The notes beneath the pieces are model-generated. The model was not told the DNA's origin, made no database searches, and saw nothing but the letters and a program-made list of their open reading frames with translations. From a virus, in the IMG/VR virus record IMGVR_UViG_3300042453_000219, positions 1-34,251 of that record: a stretch of 34,251 nt of DNA, one strand, 5' to 3'. Shown in pieces: positions 20,326-26,932 of the stretch (position 1 is its first letter; each line of letters begins with the position of its first letter). The translations under genes and the position numbers were made by a program.

Positions 20326-21558
20326 ATGGATATTAAAGAACTCAAAGGTCATTTTGACCAAGCCGCTAGCGAGATGACCGCCCTGGTTACCCGCCAGTCC
20401 GAAGAAATCAAGAAGTACGGTGAAACCACCGAAGCCACAGGTAAGCGCATTGCTGACCTTGGCAAGACCATCGACTCCATCCAGGGCGATGTTAAGTCTT
20501 TTGACGAGCGCCTCCAAGCGACCGAAAAGAAGATGAATCATCCTGGTTACGCTGCGCCTATGCAGTCCAAGTCCCTTGGCCAGATGTTTGTAGAGTCCGA
20601 GGAGTTCAAGTCTGCTCAAGCTCGTGGCTTACGCCAAACCGGTTCGGTAAACCTCGAAGGTTCCTTCTTCCGCAAGGACATCTCCAACGCTACCGCCTCG
20701 GCTGGCAATCTGATCCAAGATATGCGCTTGCCTGACATCTATCGTCAGTCTGGTGGCGACCGCGAAGTTCACATCCGCGACTTTATGAACGTCGGACAAA
20801 CCTCCGAAGGTTCTATCGAGTTTATGGTTGATGACACCGCTAGCCCCCCGATGGCCGAGCCGCAGTACGCTTCGCAGTCTGGCGCGACCGAACTCGTTGC
20901 CAAGAAGGTCAGCAACTGGACATTTGACCTGACGACCGTCCCTGTTCGCACCCTAGCTCACTATGTCGTGGCTTCCCGCCAGATCCTGAACGACGTTCCC
21001 CGTCTGCGTTCTTATGTCGACAACCAGCTCCGTTATGGCCTGGCTCTCGAAGAAGATGCACAGATCCTCTACGGTACGGGTACGGGTGGCGATCTGACGG
21101 GCATCATGACCAACGCAGCCATTCAGAACGCTGGCGGCGTGGCTTCTGGTGACACGATTCTTGACCACATCCGTAAAGCAATCGCTCTTGGTCGCGTAGC
21201 TGAGTACGCCATGAACGGTATGCTGCTCCACCCGACGGACTGGTCAAACATCGAGCTGCTCAAGGGCAACGATGACCATTACCTCTGGGTCACGGTTCCC
21301 AACGGCGGTGAGCCCCGTTTGTGGCGTGTTCCTGTTTACGAGACGACTGCTATCAACGCAGGCGATTTCCTCGTAGGTAACTGGACGCTCGCCGCACAAC
21401 TGCTTGACCGTGAGCAGGCCACCCTGCGGATCGCCGAGCAGCACGACGACCTTTTTGTTAAGAACGGTGTAGTGATTCTTGCCGAAGAGCGTGTAGCCCT
21501 GACGGTGTTCCGTCCTAAGGCGTTCGTGAAGGGTTCTTTTGATCCTGCTTCGACCTGA
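20326..21558 (+). CDS. Major capsid protein, HK97 fold
   Basis: The 410-residue protein begins at ATG 20326 behind AAAGGAAG. Residues 1-80 are a coiled-coil delta domain (FDQAASEMTALVTRQSEEIKK, TIDSIQGDVKSFDERL) that is normally cut off by the protease. The fold follows: a P-domain with SEGSIEFMVDD and ELVAKKVSNWTFDLTTVPV, RTLAHYVVASRQILND, the EDAQILYGTGTGGDLTGI loop, and C-terminal ALTVFRPKAFVKG. These are standard for HK97 capsid proteins. Its codons are more biased than those of its neighbours (frequent CGC, CTC, GGT), fitting very high expression. Confidence 0.95.
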   Translation: MDIKELKGHFDQAASEMTALVTRQSEEIKKYGETTEATGKRIADLGKTIDSIQGDVKSFDERLQATEKKMNHPGYAAPMQSKSLGQMFVESEEFKSAQARGLRQTGSVNLEGSFFRKDISNATASAGNLIQDMRLPDIYRQSGGDREVHIRDFMNVGQTSEGSIEFMVDDTASPPMAEPQYASQSGATELVAKKVSNWTFDLTTVPVRTLAHYVVASRQILNDVPRLRSYVDNQLRYGLALEEDAQILYGTGTGGDLTGIMTNAAIQNAGGVASGDTILDHIRKAIALGRVAEYAMNGMLLHPTDWSNIELLKGNDDHYLWVTVPNGGEPRLWRVPVYETTAINAGDFLVGNWTLAAQLLDREQATLRIAEQHDDLFVKNGVVILAEERVALTVFRPKAFVKGSFDPAST

Positions 21559-21767
21559 TGCTGGTCAGGCTTAATATCAGAAGTACCTTAGGTTCTGCGG
21601 GGGAGATCGTAGAGGTCTCCCCTAGCAGGGCACAAGAATTGAGTAGGGCAGGCTTGGCTTACGAGGTTAAGCCCGTCCAATATGAAACAAAGACTGTTGA
21701 GCCGACTAAGAAGCGAGGAAGGCCGAAGAAATGGAACAGTACCGAACAGTCGTCCTCCCCGCAGTAA
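21558..21767 (+). CDS. Small protein with AT-hook-like tail
   Basis: The 69-residue protein starts on the TGATG overlap with the capsid stop. The N-terminal half (LVRLNIRSTLGSAGEIVEV, RAQELSRAGLAYEV) looks like a small beta barrel followed by a helix, similar to short proteins often found after phage capsid genes. The C-terminus carries KKRGRPKK, which resembles an AT-hook that binds the minor groove of AT-rich DNA, followed by a Ser/Gln tail. The last 37 bases overlap the connector gene. It could touch packaged DNA near the head vertex, but no function is known. Confidence 0.65.
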   Translation: MLVRLNIRSTLGSAGEIVEVSPSRAQELSRAGLAYEVKPVQYETKTVEPTKKRGRPKKWNSTEQSSSPQ

Positions 21768-22336
21768 GAAGCCCAGTCTCCACTAGCGAGCTAGGAGCAT
21801 GGCTCCGCTTAGATTCCGAAGAACAAACCAGCTTAGTCCTGCCCATTCTCTTAGAGGCAGCGACCAAGACGGCTATGGATTTCTGCAATCGGTCTTTCCT
21901 AGAGCAGACCGTTCGCGTTCGTTACGATGGATTCCCAGGCTACGGAACCGAAACAAAAGGTTTAGACCCGCTGATTCGTCAGCCGTTCTACTGGATTACG
22001 CTACCTTATACGCCGCTCATCTCTGTAGATGAGGTTCGCATCATCGACGAGGAAGGCAGTTCGGAGGTCGTACCGGCAACAGACTACGAGGCTGATCTTC
22101 CTGGTGGCCGCATCAACTTTAGGAAGTTCTTCCCCGCATTCTCTGATGACGAGATCCTAGAGATCGAATACACCGCTGGGTATGGAACAGAAGGCTGCGA
22201 CATTCCCGCAGGCATCAAGATGGGCATTATGAAGATCGCCGCCTGGTCTTATGAGCATCGCGGGGATTGCGATCCTGCAAGCCAACCGGCGCAGTTCAAA
22301 GAACTTCTGGCCTATAAGGTAATGGATCGCCTGTAA
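21731..22336 (+). CDS. Head-tail connector protein, gp6-like
   Basis: The 201-residue protein resembles the Phage_connect_1/HK97 gp6 group. A helical N-terminus (STSELGAWLRLDSEEQ) is followed by LLEAATKTAMDFCNRSF, a beta region with PLISVDEVRI, then IEYTAGYG and a C-terminal helix IKMGIMKIAAWSYEHR. These proteins form the ring directly below the portal. The order portal, protease, capsid, this gene, adaptor, gp10-like, tail completion is standard. It overlaps the preceding gene by 37 bases in another frame, which is longer than usual for this genome. Confidence 0.85.
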   Translation: MEQYRTVVLPAVRSPVSTSELGAWLRLDSEEQTSLVLPILLEAATKTAMDFCNRSFLEQTVRVRYDGFPGYGTETKGLDPLIRQPFYWITLPYTPLISVDEVRIIDEEGSSEVVPATDYEADLPGGRINFRKFFPAFSDDEILEIEYTAGYGTEGCDIPAGIKMGIMKIAAWSYEHRGDCDPASQPAQFKELLAYKVMDRL

Positions 22337-22674
22337 TGCAATGCTGCGACCTCACCGCTGGGATGCTTCGCCATTCCGTGACCATTCAGAGGCTTAATCG
22401 CACTCCAGATGGGGCGGGCGGCTGGACTAAGGACTGGGAGACCATCCTCACCACAAACGCCTATATCCGCGTTACAGGCGGCACAGAGCAGAACTCCCAG
22501 GATAGACTTAACTGGATACAGAGACAATTCGCCTATATTCGCTATAGCCCGCTTATCCAGGCTAGAGATCGGCTAATCTTCCAGGGCAAGAACTATCAGA
22601 TCCGCAACCTCAACAATGTCGAGTTCCGCAACAAGTATCTGGAGCTTGACCTGGAATCTGGGGTGGCAACGTGA
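22336..22674 (+). CDS. Head closure / head-tail adaptor (SPP1 gp16-like)
   Basis: The 112-residue protein has the typical opening AGMLRHSVTIQRLNRTPDGAG, then WTKDWETI, a VTGG turn and RDRLIFQGKNYQIRNL. This matches Phage_H_T_join (PF05521), the SPP1 gp16/HK97 gp7-type stopper that closes the filled head and holds DNA before the tail attaches. The TAATG overlap couples it to the connector gene. Length and context are as expected. Confidence 0.88.
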   Translation: MQCCDLTAGMLRHSVTIQRLNRTPDGAGGWTKDWETILTTNAYIRVTGGTEQNSQDRLNWIQRQFAYIRYSPLIQARDRLIFQGKNYQIRNLNNVEFRNKYLELDLESGVAT

Positions 22675-23087
22675 GAATAAGCGCATCTACTACCGGCGGC
22701 GAGCAAGTGATTAAGAACTTGCAGAAGTACGGCAACGACAAAGATAAAAAGGTTCAAGAAGTAATAGACCTGACTGCTCAGTTAGTGCGTACTGACGCGA
22801 TAAAAAGTATGCAATCTTCTCCCGCTTCTGGTCGTACCTATAAGCGTCGTTCCATATTGCACACAGCATCGTCCTCGCCTAACCCGCCGAGGGTAGACCA
22901 AGGAGATCTGGTTAAGTCCATAAAGGCTCTGGTTGGCCGCTTAGAGGCTTTCGTGGGGACCAATCAAAAGTACGGGCCACACCTAGAGTTTGGTACGCAG
23001 AACATGGAACCTCGCCCTTGGTTATTCCCAGCCTTTGAACGGCAGCGGAGAAACTTCGTAAACCGTCTGCGGGAGGCTATGCGATGA
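22671..23087 (+). CDS. HK97 gp10-like tail completion/neck protein
   Basis: The 138-residue protein starts at GTG 22671 (GTGA overlap). It has the pattern of the HK97-gp10_like family: a GGEQVIKNLQKYGN opening, VRTDAIKSMQSSPASGRTYK, DQGDLVKSI and a C-terminal GTNQKYGPHLEFGTQNMEPRPWLFPAF, whose EFGT and PRP-L motifs are diagnostic. The family belongs to the neck or tail-tube junction of siphoviruses and gene transfer agents. A run of conserved context genes on each side supports the call. Confidence 0.88.
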   Translation: MRISASTTGGEQVIKNLQKYGNDKDKKVQEVIDLTAQLVRTDAIKSMQSSPASGRTYKRRSILHTASSSPNPPRVDQGDLVKSIKALVGRLEAFVGTNQKYGPHLEFGTQNMEPRPWLFPAFERQRRNFVNRLREAMR

Positions 23088-23503
23088 ACGCAGAACTAGA
23101 GATACAGAAAGCCATCTATGATGTTCTGGCAAATGACTACACCCTATCTAATATGGTTACTGGTGTCTATGACTCCGTGCCGCAGGCAGAAGACGCAGGA
23201 TCAGATGTAGCGTTTCCCTATGTAACGGTTGGCGATGACACGGCTCTGGACTGGGATACAGATACCAGCAACGGCAAAGAAGCGACTATTACGATTCATT
23301 CCTGGTCGCGCTATCGTGGACGAGCCGAGGTAAAAGAAATACAGGGCGCAATATATGAGGCTTTGCATCTAGCGAATATTCCGGTGCAGGGCTACAATCT
23401 AGTGGAATGTTGGTCGGAGTATTCGGAAACATTAGTAGACCCCGATGGCTTGACCAGGCATGGTGTACAGCGGTTCCGACTGATTATTGATAAGGAGATT
23501 TAA
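23084..23503 (+). CDS. Tail terminator protein, DUF3168 type
   Basis: The 139-residue protein begins LEIQKAIYDVLANDYTLS and continues YDSVPQ, FPYVTVGDDTA, ATITIHSWSRYRG and IQGAIYEALH. This is DUF3168 (PF11367), the tail completion/terminator family related to lambda gpU, which caps the tail tube and meets the neck. It is followed after one base by the tail tube gene with AAGGAG in the gap. The length is as expected. Confidence 0.87.
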   Translation: MNAELEIQKAIYDVLANDYTLSNMVTGVYDSVPQAEDAGSDVAFPYVTVGDDTALDWDTDTSNGKEATITIHSWSRYRGRAEVKEIQGAIYEALHLANIPVQGYNLVECWSEYSETLVDPDGLTRHGVQRFRLIIDKEI

Positions 23504-23504
23504 C

Positions 23505-23894
23505 ATGGCTGCGGCTTCTGGACGAGAACTAAAGATTCTCAAAAACAATGTGGTGATCGCTGGGGTCCGCACTAAGACCGTGGCCATCGCTGGTGCGCCT
23601 GTAGACATCACTTCTGATGACGACACGGGCTTTCGGACTATGCTCGATGAGGCCGGTACATATACCATTGACCTCTCTGTCGAAGGCGTGACCAAAGACC
23701 AGGCTCTTCTTGACATCATCGGCGCGGCTGGTTCCTATATGCTGACCGACATTACCGTTGAGTTTCCTGATGGCGCGAATATCTCGGGCGACTTCTTCTT
23801 GGCTTCCTTCGAGCAGTCTGGCGAATATGCAGATGCGGTGACCTTCTCCGCTTCGCTGCAATCCTCTGGCGCTTGGACTTACAACGCCAGCTAA
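23505..23894 (+). CDS. Major tail (tube) protein
   Basis: The 129-residue protein starts at ATG 23505 behind AAGGAG and begins ASGRELKILKNN, followed by AGVRTKTVAIAGAPVDITSDDD, TYTIDLSVEGVTKD, FFLASFEQSGEYADAVTFSASLQSSG. It matches the TP901-1/gene-transfer-agent major tail protein family, which polymerises into the tail tube. Its position between tail terminator and chaperone is standard. A strong ribosome site fits a protein needed in many copies. Confidence 0.88.
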   Translation: MAAASGRELKILKNNVVIAGVRTKTVAIAGAPVDITSDDDTGFRTMLDEAGTYTIDLSVEGVTKDQALLDIIGAAGSYMLTDITVEFPDGANISGDFFLASFEQSGEYADAVTFSASLQSSGAWTYNAS

Positions 23895-24247
23895 TGAATA
23901 TATTCGAGGACGTATCTCTTACCTGGAATGGGGTCGAGCATAAGATAGAAGCAGGCAAGATTATGGGCGCGATTGCGGTAATAGAAGAAGTCGTGACCCT
24001 GCAAGAGCTTGCGGAATATGCAACAACTGGCAAGACCCCACTTAGTAAGTTAGCAATGGCGTTTGGTTCAGTTCTTAGGTACGCAGGAGCAAACGTCAAG
24101 GATGAGGAAGTGTATGCGGGGATGTTCCAAGGGGCGGGCCAAAACTCTGCAATCCAGAGTCTCTCGGTTCTTCTCTCGATGATGATTCCGCAGACGGTAG
24201 TAAAGACCCCAAAGGAAGAAGCCGCGCCAACGGGCGGCAGCAATTAG
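23894..24247 (+). CDS. Tail assembly chaperone, N-terminal product (GTA gp10-like)
   Basis: The 117-residue protein starts on a TAATG overlap with the tube gene. It begins NIFEDVSLTWNGVEHKIEAG and has AVIEEVVTLQELAEYATTG and LAMAFGSVLRYAG, the pattern of Phage_TAC_11, the gene-transfer-agent chaperone family. Such proteins bind the tape measure during tail assembly. Like lambda gpG it appears to be the unshifted product of a frameshift pair: C CCA AAG at 24208-24214 would divert some ribosomes into the -1 frame. Without the shift the protein ends ten codons later. Confidence 0.85.
   Translation: MNIFEDVSLTWNGVEHKIEAGKIMGAIAVIEEVVTLQELAEYATTGKTPLSKLAMAFGSVLRYAGANVKDEEVYAGMFQGAGQNSAIQSLSVLLSMMIPQTVVKTPKEEAAPTGGSN
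24208..24238 (+). other. Predicted -1 programmed frameshift site
   Basis: The heptamer C CCA AAG (24208-24214) is in register with the chaperone frame (AC-C CCA AAG GAA) and permits re-pairing to CCC AAA. After a six-base spacer, GCCGC (24221-24225) pairs with GCGGC (24234-24238), extended by CC/GG with one bulged G and a three-base loop. Heptamer, spacer and hairpin all match the classic -1 frameshift layout; lambda uses GGGAAAG at the same gene. Confidence 0.8.
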
Positions 24248-24399
24248 TCAAGGAGTCTTATAAGGTCGCCGTTGGTGCGTGGGGCATACAGCCTTCGGAG
24301 TTCTGGCGTATGCACCCAGCAGAGTTTTGGTGGCTGGTAGACGCAAGGTGTCCACCACAAGAGGACAAATGGGAATCTTTGTATAGGATGCTGACATGA
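24214..24399 (+). CDS. Tail assembly chaperone, frameshift extension (rcc01693-like)
   Basis: In the -1 frame from base 24214 there are 61 codons ending at TGA 24397-24399. The segment VAVGAWGIQPSEFWRMHPAE followed by FWWLVDARCPP resembles the Phage_TAC_6/rcc01693 family, which in gene transfer agents is a separate gene. No ATG, GTG or TTG lies in this frame between the upstream stop and ATG 24310, which would leave only 29 residues. A fusion of about 168 residues by frameshift is therefore the best explanation. The stop overlaps the tape-measure ATG by ATGA. The fusion would link tube and tape measure, as lambda gpGT does. Confidence 0.75.
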   Translation, partial: GRSRANGRQQLVKESYKVAVGAWGIQPSEFWRMHPAEFWWLVDARCPPQEDKWESLYRMLT

Positions 24400-26144
24400 G
24401 TGAGATCGGAGCGTTAAGCGTAAGAATTGGCGCAGACACCGCCGATCTACAAAAGGGTCTCAAAGACGCTGAGAAAGAAGTATCGAACTTCTCAAAGTAT
24501 GTAAACGATGTTTCTAGTGATCTAAAAGTCTTTGCCGCTACCGCTGGGGTTGCCGCAGCCGCCGCAGCCGTAATGGGCAAAAGAGCAATAGACGCAGCGG
24601 ACGCGTTTAATGACTTATCCGAACGAACCGGCATAAGCACCGCCTCTTTATCTAGGCTTGAGTATGCCGCTAGGTTTGCAGACCTTTCTCTTGGCGAACT
24701 ACAGCAAGGGATCTTAGGCCTTACTAGAAATATGTCTGCTGCTCAAGCAGGCACAGGAGACGCTTACCAAGCCTTTAAAGCGTTAGAAATACAGTTTAAA
24801 AACACAGACGGATCTCTCAGGTCTACCGAGTCTTTGATCTTAGACCTTGCCGATAGATTCTCTACCCTGCAAAACGGAACAGACAAAACAGCATTAGCCA
24901 TTCAGATATTCGGTAAAGCTGGGGCACAGATGATCCCGTTCCTAAACATGGGGCGGGACGGGATAAAAGATTTTGCAGACGAGCTAGAGTATTTTGGTGG
25001 CGTCGTAACTCCTGAGGCCGCTGCTCAAGCCGGAATCTTCAACGACAACCTTGATAGACTTAAAGCCGCTGCCGCCGGTGCTGCTCAACAGATGAGCCAG
25101 GCTCTACTGCCCACTTTGAATCAAATCTTAAATAGTTTATTGGCGATTAACAAAGTTCGCACAGAAAAAGGATTTTGGGCAACATTCTTTGGTCTTACAG
25201 AGCTTGGCCAACTTCTTTCTGGCGACGATAGTGTAGAAAAGCGTGTCGCCGAGATTATGAAGAAGTCGCAAGAAGCTCAACGCAAAGCAATAGAAGAAGC
25301 AAAAGCTCCAGGGCAAAAGTCAGCGCCACCCATTATCGTTTCTGCCGAGCAAGTAAAAAAAGAACGTGACTTAATGAATGAGCACGTTATTGCGTACTTA
25401 GAGATGCAGGAAAAGATTCGTGAGGAACAAGAGAGGTACAGAGAAAGATTGTCTCAGCAAGCCGAATCTGTAAGACAAGGATTGCTAGATGAGCGAACCG
25501 CAATCGTTGAAGACGAAGCAGAAAAAAGAAAGATCCTAGACGAAGCAAATGCGATGGACTTAATCGCAGACGAGGCTCACGCACAGGCAAGGATCGCTCT
25601 TGAGCAACAGACGCAAGATCGCTTAAACGAGATTCGCAAGCGCAGCATGACCGAGCTAGAGAAGTTCCAGCAGATGAGCTATGCAAACCAAGTCAAGACC
25701 GTCTCGCAATCGCTTATCCAGATGACTCAATCCGTTACCCGCGAAAGCCGAGCGATGTTCAACATCAATAAGGCAGCGAGTATTGCAAACGCCATCGTCT
25801 CCACTTATGAGGGCATAAACAAGGCTTTGGCTGCATACCCGCCACCCTTTTCTTTTGCTATGGCCGCAGCACAAGCCGCAGCCGGTTTTGCTAATGTTCG
25901 GGCAATATCCTCTCAGCAATTTGGATCTGCTTCTGCCGCGCCTTCTGTTAGTGCATCTACTCCTGTCGGCGCTACGGCAGTTTCGCCTGTTGGCGGCGGT
26001 GGAGGCGGTGGCGGTGGCGGTGGCGGTGGCCAAATGGTAACAATCAACCTCACAGGTGAAATATTTGGTCGTGAGCAAGTACGCGGTCTTATCGGACAAA
26101 TAAACGAGGCCATCTCTGATGGTGCGGTACTGAGGTTGCAATGA
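24396..26144 (+). CDS. Tape measure protein
   Basis: The 582-residue protein opens IGALSVRIGADTADLQKGLKD, the standard start of many tape measures. It has alanine-rich and coiled-coil helices throughout, SERTGISTASLSRLEYAARF near residue 75, a hydrophobic region around 455-510 (FSFAMAAAQAAAGFANVRAI), and a run of twelve Gly near 540 before the C-terminal MVTINLTGEIFGREQVR. It spans the tail lumen and sets tail length; the small size suggests a short tail. The poly-Gly run is coded by GGT/GGC hexamer-like repeats that could slip. It follows the chaperone pair as expected. Confidence 0.88.
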   Translation: MSEIGALSVRIGADTADLQKGLKDAEKEVSNFSKYVNDVSSDLKVFAATAGVAAAAAAVMGKRAIDAADAFNDLSERTGISTASLSRLEYAARFADLSLGELQQGILGLTRNMSAAQAGTGDAYQAFKALEIQFKNTDGSLRSTESLILDLADRFSTLQNGTDKTALAIQIFGKAGAQMIPFLNMGRDGIKDFADELEYFGGVVTPEAAAQAGIFNDNLDRLKAAAAGAAQQMSQALLPTLNQILNSLLAINKVRTEKGFWATFFGLTELGQLLSGDDSVEKRVAEIMKKSQEAQRKAIEEAKAPGQKSAPPIIVSAEQVKKERDLMNEHVIAYLEMQEKIREEQERYRERLSQQAESVRQGLLDERTAIVEDEAEKRKILDEANAMDLIADEAHAQARIALEQQTQDRLNEIRKRSMTELEKFQQMSYANQVKTVSQSLIQMTQSVTRESRAMFNINKAASIANAIVSTYEGINKALAAYPPPFSFAMAAAQAAAGFANVRAISSQQFGSASAAPSVSASTPVGATAVSPVGGGGGGGGGGGGGQMVTINLTGEIFGREQVRGLIGQINEAISDGAVLRLQ

Positions 26145-26932
26145 TCGTCATACAAAGCGGATACAGCCCTACCATACCTCTGACCCATTCTCGGATAGGG
26201 CATAGCACCATCACGCGCACAGGAACCGCTACGGCTTCTTCTACAGCCACAGGATTCTCTGCTAATGCACCGCTTAATGGTTTGACCTATGAATACTGGA
26301 AGCCGACTTCTCTGCCTGCAACATGGGCGGTAGATGCTGGAACCTCTACGGCGGTCAACTATTGCGGGATCGCCGCGCATACCTTGGGAAGCTCAAGCTC
26401 TACAGTAACGGTGCAGTATTCCACGGATAACTCTAGCTGGACGACCGTAGACTCTACGACTCCGACAGATGACTCGCCGATCTTCTTTCTCTTTGCTTCT
26501 GTCTCTGCTCGTTACTGGCGCATTTCTATCTCTGGTTCTGTTGCGCCTGCCATTGGCGTGATCTATTTCGGCACGAGTCTGGATATGCAGAGACCCTGCT
26601 TTTCTGGGCTTAACCCTATCAACTTCTCCCGCGAAACTGCTATTCGCACGAATCGCTCGGAGGGTGGTCAGTTCCTTGGGCGGTCAATCATTCGCCAAGG
26701 CTCAAGCATGAGCGTGGGCTTTCGGCATCTGGACTACTCTTGGTACAAGACGAACTTCGACCCGTTTGTAGAGGATGCTTTACGCTATCCGTTCTTCTTT
26801 GCATGGAGGCCGCAGGGTTACCCAGAGACGATTGGACTAGTTTGGACTACAGAGGACATAAAGCCCAGCACGATGGGTATAAGGGATCTGGTAGAGGTTT
26901 CTTTCGGCATGGTGGGGCTGGCAATTGAGTGA
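26141..26932 (+). CDS. Distal tail-like protein with discoidin-like domain
   Basis: The 263-residue protein has an N-terminal half resembling F5/8 type C (discoidin) jelly rolls: TWAVDAGTSTAVNYCGIAAH, VTVQYSTDNSSWTTV, ARYWRISISG. The C-terminal half (INFSRETAIRTNR, FRHLDYSWYKTNFDPFVEDA, LVEVSFGMVGLAIE) looks like a tail-tip ring protein. The place directly after the tape measure and before the hub is that of a distal tail protein. The carbohydrate-type domain may add weak receptor contacts at the tip. It overlaps the hub gene by eight bases. Confidence 0.65.
   Translation: MIVIQSGYSPTIPLTHSRIGHSTITRTGTATASSTATGFSANAPLNGLTYEYWKPTSLPATWAVDAGTSTAVNYCGIAAHTLGSSSSTVTVQYSTDNSSWTTVDSTTPTDDSPIFFLFASVSARYWRISISGSVAPAIGVIYFGTSLDMQRPCFSGLNPINFSRETAIRTNRSEGGQFLGRSIIRQGSSMSVGFRHLDYSWYKTNFDPFVEDALRYPFFFAWRPQGYPETIGLVWTTEDIKPSTMGIRDLVEVSFGMVGLAIE

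Noticed and set aside
25656-26380. Minus-strand frames under the tape measure, one with a poly-Pro run
   Set aside because: Shadow of the glycine-coding hexamer repeats. The plus-strand frame has a clear tape-measure pattern.
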